From positions 1 to 5,030 of the forward strand of contig CAMNGN010000143.1 of assembly GCA_946538475.1 (NCBI GenBank): 5,030 bases of DNA. The letters run 5' to 3'. The DNA comes from an uncultured Blautia sp. GTDB lineage: Bacteria; Bacillota; Clostridia; Lachnospirales; Lachnospiraceae. The stretch's first letter is position 1. Each line of letters opens with the position of its first letter. The position numbers were made by a program, and so were the translations under genes. Shown piece after piece: positions 1 through 5,030 of the stretch. Below the pieces are notes generated by a model. The model was not told the origin of the DNA and made no database searches. It saw nothing but the letters and a program-made list of their open reading frames with translations.

Positions 1-680
1 TTTTCTTCTTTTTCCTGCGTACCGGCAGCCTTCCCGTCCGTCAGCTCCTCGGGAGGAAGCTCCTTCACAGACATGACGGAGAGTGTGTTCGAGATCACAC
101 CCACAATAGCGTAGATGATGGCAACCGTGCGCCAGGCGCCCGCGCCGCCGCCGAAATGCGCCACCAGTCCTACGGTGATGGTCTGAATGAGCATGCTTGT
201 GCCGAACGCGAACATAAAACGGATCGATCCCATCTGTACACGCTCATGGTTGTTCTTGGTGACCAGAGCGGTCAGCGCAGAGTAGGCAATATTATTGGCG
301 GTGTAGAAGCCTGCGTTCAGAAGAGTGTAGGCGATAAAGAACCAGGCATACTGAGCGGTGGCCGTGAGATCGGCGGGGATGCAGAAGATCGCAACCAGAC
401 AGACCGCGCAGCCGAAGTAGCCGTACAGCATCCAAGGCCGTGCCTTGCCCATCTTGGAGTTCGTCTTGTCGATCAGCGAGCCGAAGAAAATGTCGCTCAC
501 TCCGTCGAATAGTTTCGACACTGCGATCAATGTACCGACAATTCCCGCATTCATGCCGACGGTGTCGGTCAGGAAGATCATCACGAAGGCGGATAGCAGC
601 GCATAGACTACATTTCCCGCGATGTCGCCCGAGCCGTAGCCGACCTTGTTGTACCATTTCAGATAAGTCTTTTCCTGCAT
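1..680 (-). CDS. GPH-family (MelB-like) cation:glycoside symporter, N-terminal part, cut by window edge
   Basis: I see 226 codons with no stop, starting at an ATG that follows GGAGG by 7 bases; an in-frame TAA lies a short way upstream. About six hydrophobic segments are visible, roughly at residues 17-40, 45-70, 84-102, 110-138, 153-175 and 182-204. They are followed by a charged, Glu/Lys-rich stretch that fits the central cytoplasmic loop of a 12-helix transporter. Family hallmarks are D59 and D63 in the second helix (the DxxxD pair that binds the coupling cation in MelB), then D71 and GKARPW at 78-83, and HER at 145-147 with R154. GPH carriers are usually about 450-500 residues, so roughly half is present. 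The protein should sit in the cytoplasmic membrane and import a sugar with Na+ or H+. A beta-galactoside substrate is inferred only from the neighbouring beta-galactosidase gene on the same strand; family membership is secure, substrate is not. Confidence 0.9.
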   Translation of the reverse strand, partial: MQEKTYLKWYNKVGYGSGDIAGNVVYALLSAFVMIFLTDTVGMNAGIVGTLIAVSKLFDGVSDIFFGSLIDKTNSKMGKARPWMLYGYFGCAVCLVAIFCIPADLTATAQYAWFFIAYTLLNAGFYTANNIAYSALTALVTKNNHERVQMGSIRFMFAFGTSMLIQTITVGLVAHFGGGAGAWRTVAIIYAIVGVISNTLSVMSVKELPPEELTDGKAAGTQEKEE

Positions 681-687
681 GTTTTTT

Positions 688-692
688 CCTCC
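688..692 (-). promoter_or_regulatory. Ribosome binding site of the GPH symporter gene
   Basis: GGAGG on the minus strand lies 7 bases before the ATG at 680. It fixes the start of the transporter and supports translation independent of lacZ, whose stop codon is about 200 bases upstream. Confidence 0.85.
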
Positions 693-710
693 GTTATTTA
701 GTTAAAGTCA

Positions 711-742
711 ACCGGTAATCAGCTGTGTTACTTGCCGGTAAT
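711..742 (-). promoter_or_regulatory. Paired direct-repeat half-sites upstream of the symporter gene, candidate AraC-type operator
   Basis: On the plus strand, ACCGGTAAT (711-719) and GCCGGTAAT (734-742) share eight identical bases with a 23-bp period; read in the direction of the transporter both are ATTACCGG. AraC/XylS regulators typically bind two direct half-sites about 21-23 bp apart on one DNA face. A similar pair (CGGTAR, 23 bp) lies in the lacZ-araC intergenic region in the same orientation relative to its target. The nearer copy is only about 30 bases from the transporter ATG, too close for an ordinary promoter downstream of it, so its mode of action is unclear. The repeat is seen; operator function is inferred. 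Confidence 0.45.
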
Positions 743-747
743 TGTTC

Positions 748-762
748 GCCCGCTCCGCAGGC
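748..762 (-). repeat. Small GC-rich hairpin in the lacZ-transporter gap
   Basis: On the minus-strand RNA, GCCUGC and GCGGGC form six pairs (one G-U) around a three-base loop. No U-run follows, so it is not a standard intrinsic terminator. It stands next to the hairpin at 765-790. Confidence 0.4.
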
Positions 763-764
763 TT

Positions 765-790
765 TCAGATGTGGCCTCTACCACACCTGA
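765..790 (-). repeat. Stem-loop in the lacZ-transporter gap
   Basis: TCAGATGTGG (765-774) and CCACACCTGA (781-790) are inverted copies with one mismatch. In minus-strand RNA this gives ten pairs including one G-U, around a six-base loop. No U-run follows on either strand. It may stabilise or mark the processing point of a lacZ-transporter transcript, or be part of a larger leader fold. Confidence 0.5.
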
Positions 791-855
791 CATAAGTAAG
801 TCTCTTATTTCCATAATAGTTCTGTGCCTTTTGAAGGAGGGGACTTACTAATATC
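789..855 (-). repeat. 14-base inverted repeat with 39-base loop in the lacZ-transporter gap
   Basis: GACATAAGTAAGTC (789-802) and GACTTACTAATATC (842-855) are inverted copies, identical at 12 of 14 positions, including an uninterrupted eight-base core. In minus-strand RNA one difference becomes a G-U pair and the other a U-U mismatch. The downstream arm overlaps the next stem (765-790) by two bases, so the two helices would be adjacent or would compete at the junction. It could be an RNA structure or a DNA operator; no terminator-like U-run is present. Confidence 0.45.
813..818 (-). promoter_or_regulatory. Weak candidate -10 box for the symporter gene
   Basis: TATTAT on the minus strand matches the -10 consensus at five of six bases, but no recognisable -35 lies 15-19 bases upstream. 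A single CGGTAA (plus strand 855-860) sits about 40 bases upstream of the box, which could suit an activator-dependent promoter. The box lies in the loop of the 14-base inverted repeat. This is a guess based on position. Confidence 0.18.
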
Positions 856-887
856 GGTAAAATCTATCTTGTGTGACATTTACTCGG

Positions 888-3800
888 TTACACACTGCTG
901 TAGGGACGAATAATGAAATCAAATCGATATTCATCAGCATTGACACGATACTCAGGCGAGAGATCGGGGCCGCAGCTCTTGGAACCGATCCCTGCCATTT
1001 TATGGTCGAGACATAGCACAGTTGCGCCGCAAGGCACAAGCTCGTAATTGTGGCGTTTTGTTTCGAGTTCCTCCTGCGTATACACAGAGGCATTGAACGA
1101 AAAAGTGCTGTCACAAAGCGTGGCCGCGGTAAAGGACAGACCGTTCCCGGTAAGACGCACATAGCTGCAGTCACAGTGGCTGCCGTTCTCCTGCGGACGG
1201 ATGTAATCCTCGTGCAGATCCTTGATCGCAGACCGGAAGATTCCATGTCTCCCGCCTCGACATTTATCGACATAACTTTCATAAGGCCCGATTCCGAAAT
1301 ATTCGGCGGTATCGAGGCGCGGATCCAGAAACAGCCGGAGGCCAATCCGGGGCAGTGTTCTGAACTGTGGATCCTTATCGGCCCGGAAACTCATGCTGAC
1401 CGTTCCGTCCGGCCTGATGCGGTATTCCGTATCGATCCTCAGCACCGGCGGCACGGACATGGCACCGACGGACTGCCGGAGCCTGATGACCGCCTCTCCC
1501 TCAGTGATCTCCCACGAAGCGTCATAGCAGCGGGTGACCGTATGGTCCAGCCGTTCCCACTTCCACAGATCGACTATGGGACGGTCATTGTCGGTCGGGG
1601 CACGCCACACATTAAAATCTATCGGTTTCGACAGAAACTCACGTCTTCGATGCCTCATGGATGTGAAAAGCCCGGACAGCAGATTTATATGATAAACGAA
1701 TGCCTGCCCGGTGACGGATATCTCGTCGCCAATCTGTTCGATGTCGGGAGCAGAATCCGGGTCTGTGTCCGTGGGAAAAAGCTCGGCCGTTTTTTGGAAA
1801 ACACCGCAGGAGTTTTGAATCGGCAGTTCGTCGAACCCAAGCACATGTCCTGCGGGCAGTCCGGCAACAGCTTTTTTGACTTTGTATGTGATCAGCAGGA
1901 AGCACCTGCCTTTGTCCGGTACAGACAGCGCGAGCGGCACGCAGACCTCGGTATGTGGAGGAATGGAAGGAATCTCGATCGTTCCCCTTTTTATTTTTTT
2001 CCCATCTGCAGAAAGACAGTATTCGGCGGTGACGAACGATGCCGGGTCAAGGAAATCCAGATAATTGTGGATCACGAGCATGCTTTTTTCTCTGCTGTAG
2101 ACAGACCGCAGCGGGCGGTGGACATTCTTGTATTCATGAAGACCGGTATGCGGGCGTCTGTCCGGATAGACAAGGCCGTCCAGGCAGAAGTTTCCGTCAT
2201 GCTGCAGCTCACCGTGATCTCCGCCGTAAAAGTACATGGTCTTTCCTGTCTCCGACAGCCCCTTATAAACAGCGTGGTCACACCATTCCCAGACAAAGCC
2301 GCCGCAGAGTCCTTCGTACTTTTCGACAAGGTTTCGATATTCTCTGAAATCCCCGGGGCTGTTCCCCATGGAATGACAATATTCGACAAGAAGCAGCGGC
2401 TTTTGCGGCTTGTCGACAAAATATTCGTCGATTTCGTCGAAAGCAGGATACATTCGGCCGAAAATGTCGATATTTGACACATCGTATGTGCGGTCCCGGG
2501 GCAGATAGAAGGCGCTCTCATAGTGTGTGAGACGGGTGGGATCGGTTTTCTTTGTCCATTGCAGCGCGTCTTCGAAAGTGCAGCCGTAGCCGCATTCGTT
2601 ACCCATGGACCAGATCAGGATACATGGGCGGTTGCGGTTGCGCAGGACCATGGACGAAACGCGGTCCAGGGTTGCCGGCAGAAAGTCGGGATTGTCCGCG
2701 ATCCTTTCGTGTGCCAGACGCATCCTCTCGGAATAATCATCCTCGTTAAAGTAAAGCGGACCGGTTCCATGACTTTCGTTGTCGGCTTCGTCGATCACGT
2801 ACAGGCCGAATTCGTCGCACATCTGATAAAAGTAAGGGACATTCGGATAGTGGCTTGCCCGGACTGCGTTAAAGTTGTGCGTTTTGATGGCCCGCAGGTC
2901 TGTGAGAACCTGATCGTGGCATACGACAGACCCCATGACCGGGTCGGATTCATGGCGGTTAACACCCCTGAACTTGATCGGGGAACCGTTCAGGAGAAGA
3001 ACGCCGTCCTTCACGCACACAGAGCGGAACCCCACATGCTCGCGTATCAGCTCGTGCTCTGTCTCGATGAGGAGCGTGTACAGGTTGGGTTCCTCGGCAT
3101 TCCAGAGCAGAGGGTCTTTTATGGCGATCGATGCGCTGCAGCCGTCTTCCGCTGTACTCCGGGTGGTAAGTTCATAACATGATCCGTCCGCACATAGAAG
3201 ACGAAGCCGTACCGGGATCGGACCGTCATTGAAGGAAAAACGGATGTTCAGTTCACCGCACGACAGGTCGTCGGACAGGTCTGTGGTGATGACATAATCG
3301 GTTATGTGCTTTTGAGGGCGGCGCAGCAGATAAACGTCGCGGATGATGCCGGACATGCGAAATTTGTCCTGATCTTCCAGATAGCTGCCGTCGCACCATT
3401 TAAGGACGAGGACGGCCAGCACGTTTTCACCCTCTTTTAATATAGAAGAAACATCAAATTCCGAGGTGTGGTGCGTAACCTGGCTGTAACCCACATAAAC
3501 TCCGTTGAGCCAAACATAGAAGCACGAATCGACACCCTCAAAATGGAGATATGTGAGAGGGGCTTCTTCGTCAGGCTTCCATACAAAGCGGTGAATGTAG
3601 GTCCCACAGGGATTTTCATGAGGTACATAAGGCGGGTCAAACGGGAACGGGTATCGGATATTGGTATATTGGTTTTGATCAAACCCGTGCATCTGCCAGC
3701 AGAAAGGAACGGTCTCCTGCGTCCATTCGTTACCCGGGCAAAAGTCTTCTGCAAAGAATTCTTCGACGACATCGTGGATGCATGTGTAGAAGCGAAATGC

Positions 3801-3962
3801 CCATTTACATCCGCTGAGCATCTGCAGACGCTCGGATTTTTCACGCCGCAGAGGCGTCAGCAGGGGATCGGCCTTCGAAGATTCAGGGATGAAATAGCAG
3901 TGGACCGGCATGGTATTCTGATGCAGAACAGCCGGATCTTCGTACAGGTTGGGAATCAGCAC
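888..3962 (-). CDS. lacZ: GH2 beta-galactosidase (LacZ type), complete
   Basis: This enzyme hydrolyses terminal beta-D-galactosides such as lactose in the cytoplasm. From the GTG start it has 1024 residues, against 1023 for E. coli LacZ, with the usual order: jelly-roll sugar-binding domain (about 25-215, with LEDQD at 195-199), Ig-like domain (about 217-317), TIM barrel (about 319-615), a second Ig-like domain, and the C-terminal Bgal small-chain domain (about 740-1020, with RAPTDND and GPYESY). Catalytic features are NRHE at 335-338, Mg ligands E396 and H398, acid/base E456 in GNE, nucleophile E527 in VEYCHSMGNS, and W558 in FVWEW. I chose GTG at 3962 because AGGAGGAG lies just upstream and LIPNLYEDP matches the usual N-terminus. 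The ATG at 4010 adds 16 residues, lacks a ribosome site, and reads the SD bases as KEER. No signal peptide is seen. Family is certain; an Ebg-like substrate preference cannot be excluded. Confidence 0.95.
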   Translation of the reverse strand: MLIPNLYEDPAVLHQNTMPVHCYFIPESSKADPLLTPLRREKSERLQMLSGCKWAFRFYTCIHDVVEEFFAEDFCPGNEWTQETVPFCWQMHGFDQNQYTNIRYPFPFDPPYVPHENPCGTYIHRFVWKPDEEAPLTYLHFEGVDSCFYVWLNGVYVGYSQVTHHTSEFDVSSILKEGENVLAVLVLKWCDGSYLEDQDKFRMSGIIRDVYLLRRPQKHITDYVITTDLSDDLSCGELNIRFSFNDGPIPVRLRLLCADGSCYELTTRSTAEDGCSASIAIKDPLLWNAEEPNLYTLLIETEHELIREHVGFRSVCVKDGVLLLNGSPIKFRGVNRHESDPVMGSVVCHDQVLTDLRAIKTHNFNAVRASHYPNVPYFYQMCDEFGLYVIDEADNESHGTGPLYFNEDDYSERMRLAHERIADNPDFLPATLDRVSSMVLRNRNRPCILIWSMGNECGYGCTFEDALQWTKKTDPTRLTHYESAFYLPRDRTYDVSNIDIFGRMYPAFDEIDEYFVDKPQKPLLLVEYCHSMGNSPGDFREYRNLVEKYEGLCGGFVWEWCDHAVYKGLSETGKTMYFYGGDHGELQHDGNFCLDGLVYPDRRPHTGLHEYKNVHRPLRSVYSREKSMLVIHNYLDFLDPASFVTAEYCLSADGKKIKRGTIEIPSIPPHTEVCVPLALSVPDKGRCFLLITYKVKKAVAGLPAGHVLGFDELPIQNSCGVFQKTAELFPTDTDPDSAPDIEQIGDEISVTGQAFVYHINLLSGLFTSMRHRRREFLSKPIDFNVWRAPTDNDRPIVDLWKWERLDHTVTRCYDASWEITEGEAVIRLRQSVGAMSVPPVLRIDTEYRIRPDGTVSMSFRADKDPQFRTLPRIGLRLFLDPRLDTAEYFGIGPYESYVDKCRGGRHGIFRSAIKDLHEDYIRPQENGSHCDCSYVRLTGNGLSFTAATLCDSTFSFNASVYTQEELETKRHNYELVPCGATVLCLDHKMAGIGSKSCGPDLSPEYRVNADEYRFDFIIRPYSSV

Positions 3963-3971
3963 GGTTATTCT

Positions 3972-3979
3972 CTCCTCCT
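3972..3979 (-). promoter_or_regulatory. Ribosome binding site that decides the lacZ start
   Basis: AGGAGGAG on the minus strand ends nine bases before GTG at 3962. It lies inside the longer open frame, downstream of the ATG at 4010, and therefore argues for the GTG start. Confidence 0.7.
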
Positions 3980-4033
3980 TTCTGAAGGGAACAAGGTTGC
4001 TTTGCTGCATCTGTTCGGAATCAGTATCCCACT

Positions 4034-4039
4034 ATTATC
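4034..4039 (-). promoter_or_regulatory. Candidate lacZ promoter -10 box
   Basis: GATAAT on the minus strand matches the -10 consensus at five of six bases. No good -35 is found at 16-18 bases; CTGACA is present but only 13 bases away, which would suit an activator-dependent promoter. Transcription would begin near 4027. That leaves about 65 bases before the GTG start but only about 17, without a ribosome site, before the ATG at 4010. Confidence 0.4.
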
Positions 4040-4067
4040 ATACCTTTCATAATGTCAGAAGCATATG

Positions 4068-4079
4068 AACGAAATCGTT
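4068..4079. promoter_or_regulatory. 12-bp palindrome upstream of the lacZ -10, possible operator
   Basis: AACGAAATCGTT is a pair of perfect five-base arms around AA. It lies between the CGGTAR half-sites and the candidate lacZ -10 box, just upstream of where a -35 would lie. The form is compatible with a site for a dimeric repressor, for example of the LacI type, but no such gene is in the window. The arms are short and chance is possible. Confidence 0.25.
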
Positions 4080-4094
4080 TGTTTTCTGCACTAA

Positions 4095-4132
4095 ACCGTA
4101 AATCGGTAGAAAAGTGCGTCTATTTACGGTAA
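4095..4132. promoter_or_regulatory. Inverted repeat and 23-bp-spaced half-sites in the lacZ-araC divergent region, candidate AraC-type operator
   Basis: ACCGTAAAT (4095-4103) and ATTTACGGT (4122-4130) are a perfect nine-base inverted repeat with an 18-base spacer. Overlapping them, CGGTAG (4104-4109) and CGGTAA (4127-4132) are direct half-sites with a 23-bp period. This is the same core and spacing as the pair at 711-742 upstream of the symporter gene. The position between a regulator gene and its probable target, and the period, suit an AraC-family operator. Centred around -90 relative to the candidate lacZ start site, it would activate from a distance. The repeats are seen; binding is inferred. 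Confidence 0.5.
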
Positions 4133-4151
4133 ACTGGAGGCGAAACATAAG
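4123..4151 (+). promoter_or_regulatory. Weak candidate promoter of the AraC-type regulator gene
   Basis: TTTACG (4123-4128) and CATAAG (4146-4151) are separated by 17 bases, each matching consensus at four of six positions. Transcription would start near 4158, about 28 bases before the ATG and ahead of the ribosome site. The -35 overlaps the CGGTAA half-site at 4127, which would allow autoregulation. The match is poor and other placements are possible. Confidence 0.25.
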
Positions 4152-4174
4152 AACATGGTAAGAGGCTTTGAAAG

Positions 4175-4178
4175 GGAG
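4175..4178 (+). promoter_or_regulatory. Ribosome binding site of the AraC-type regulator gene
   Basis: GGAG within AAAGGGAGTG ends seven bases before the ATG at 4186. An in-frame TAA at 4159-4161 limits the start to this ATG or a TTG at 4168, and the spacing favours the ATG. Confidence 0.7.
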
Positions 4179-4185
4179 TGAAGAT

Positions 4186-5030
4186 ATGTATGTTAATTCC
4201 GGCTATTTATTTCAATCGAGAGTTCCGTTCAAGGAGAAAAAGAAGGCACTCAGGATCCTCAGTGCGGGTACATATCAGCTGCTGACCAGGCCAAAGCTTC
4301 CTACCTGGCGGCCGAAGGGGCGTGTCGACTGGCAGCTGATTTACATTTCGGCGGGAGAGGGGCATTTTATCCTGGAAGGGAAGGAAGTGATCGTCCCTGC
4401 CGGAAATATGGTCCTGTATCAGCCGAACAAAGAACAGCATTATTTTTTTCTGGGGGAAGACAAAGCGCAGTATTGGTTTGTGCATTTTACGGGCCGGACG
4501 GTCAGAAACATACTGAAGCACTGTGAGATACCGCTCGACGGCTGTATTTTGCACACAGGGCTGTCCTACGCGTACGAAGATCTGTTTAAAAAGATGAGGG
4601 ACGAGCTTGTGGAATGTGCATGGGGGTACGAGGAGAAGCTCACTTATCTTTTCAGAGAGCTGCTGATCGAGATGAATCGGCGAATGAATGAGAATGAGAA
4701 GAAGATATCCGGCTTTGTGCAGAACGAGATGGACCTGGCCAAGGCGTATTTCCGGGATCATTATAATGAAGAGATCAGTATAGAACAGTACGCGGCTTCG
4801 AGAAATATGAGCACGAGCTGGTTTGGGAAGAGCTTTGTGGAGTGTGTGGGGAAATCTCCGAAACAGTATATTCTGGAGCAGCGGATCAGAAATGCGCAGG
4901 TGCTGCTGGAGACGACCGACGGGACGGTGAGCGAGATCTCACAGATCGTCGGGTATGAGAATCCGATGTATTTCAGCCGTATCTTTAAGAAGGCGAAGGG
5001 AATGTCGCCGGTGAAGTACAGGAAGGTGTA
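4186..5030 (+). CDS. AraC/XylS-family transcriptional regulator, essentially complete but stop not inside window
   Basis: This is a DNA-binding regulator, probably sugar-responsive. The 281 visible codons run to the last base, and the final two bases TA may begin a TAA or TAG stop, since PVKYRK is a usual C-terminal ending of the family. Residues about 25-100 resemble the N-terminal cupin sensing domain (DWQLIYISAG, VPAGNMVLYQP, YWFVHFTG), and about 105-185 form a helical linker. The double helix-turn-helix follows: the first around 197-221 (ISIEQYAASRNMSTSWFGKSF), the second around 247-270 with the family signature VSEISQIVGYENPMYFSR, then FKKAKGMSPVKYR. The gene is transcribed away from lacZ across a short shared control region, an arrangement typical of a local activator. 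Its ligand is likely a beta-galactoside or a product of LacZ, but nothing in the sequence proves this. No membrane segments or signal peptide are seen. Confidence 0.93.
   Translation, partial: MYVNSGYLFQSRVPFKEKKKALRILSAGTYQLLTRPKLPTWRPKGRVDWQLIYISAGEGHFILEGKEVIVPAGNMVLYQPNKEQHYFFLGEDKAQYWFVHFTGRTVRNILKHCEIPLDGCILHTGLSYAYEDLFKKMRDELVECAWGYEEKLTYLFRELLIEMNRRMNENEKKISGFVQNEMDLAKAYFRDHYNEEISIEQYAASRNMSTSWFGKSFVECVGKSPKQYILEQRIRNAQVLLETTDGTVSEISQIVGYENPMYFSRIFKKAKGMSPVKYRKV

Noticed and set aside
704..709. TTGACT on the minus strand as a -35 box of the symporter gene
   Set aside because: It lies only about 24 bases before the ATG, so the -10 would fall on the ribosome site.
156..718. Several open frames of about 90-120 codons over and next to the left end
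   Set aside because: They overlap the GPH symporter reading frame in other frames or on the other strand; the symporter has helices, family motifs and a ribosome site.
833..841. GAAGGAGGG on the plus strand as a ribosome site
   Set aside because: No start codon follows at a usable distance, and no plus-strand gene lies there.
871..895. GTGTG and CACAC arms flanking the lacZ stop, considered as a terminator
   Set aside because: Only five pairs, a 15-base loop and no U-run on either strand.
1127..1153. Two CGGTAA copies 21 bp apart inside lacZ
   Set aside because: They encode part of a conserved protein segment (LTGNGLSFTAA) and are probably chance; they serve as a reminder that the hexamer is not specific.
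1050..2477. 475-codon open frame on the plus strand opposite lacZ
   Set aside because: It lies entirely antisense to a clear GH2 beta-galactosidase, has no recognisable domain, and is explained as a frame shadow of the lacZ coding sequence.
4207..4761. 184-codon open frame on the minus strand opposite the AraC-type gene
   Set aside because: It is antisense to a well-supported AraC-family gene and resembles no family I know.

Overview
This window looks like a compact lactose / beta-galactoside utilisation locus from a Gram-positive Clostridia-type bacterium, most likely a Lachnospiraceae-like gut anaerobe. That assignment is inference. It rests on GGAGG-type ribosome binding sites, moderate base composition, and proteins that resemble clostridial LacZ, GPH-type symporters and AraC regulators. 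No marker gene in the window fixes the taxon.

Layout: (1) positions 1-680, minus strand, hold the first half of a glycoside-pentoside-hexuronide (GPH, MelB-like) cation:sugar symporter that runs off the left edge. (2) Positions 681-887 are a 207-base gap rich in secondary structure: a 14-base inverted repeat, two short hairpins, and two copies of CCGGTAAT exactly 23 bp apart. (3) Positions 888-3962, minus strand, encode a complete GH2 beta-galactosidase of LacZ size (1024 residues from a GTG start that has a good ribosome binding site). (4) Positions about 3963-4185 are the divergent control region, with a candidate lacZ -10 box, a 12-bp palindrome, a 9-bp inverted repeat, and a second pair of CGGTAR half-sites also spaced 23 bp. 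(5) Positions 4186-5030, plus strand, encode an AraC/XylS-type regulator with an N-terminal cupin-like sensing domain and a C-terminal double helix-turn-helix. Its reading frame is open to the last base, and the window ends two bases into what may be the stop codon.

Likely logic (inference): the AraC-type protein senses a sugar and acts from the divergent region on lacZ and perhaps on its own gene. The symporter brings a beta-galactoside into the cell and LacZ hydrolyses it. The shared 23-bp-spaced CGGTAA-like half-sites in front of both lacZ and the symporter gene are the best sequence hint of a common regulon.

I found no clearly new biological system. The enzymes are well-known families. 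The points worth a second look are the paired half-sites, the structured lacZ-transporter intercistronic region and the lacZ start codon.
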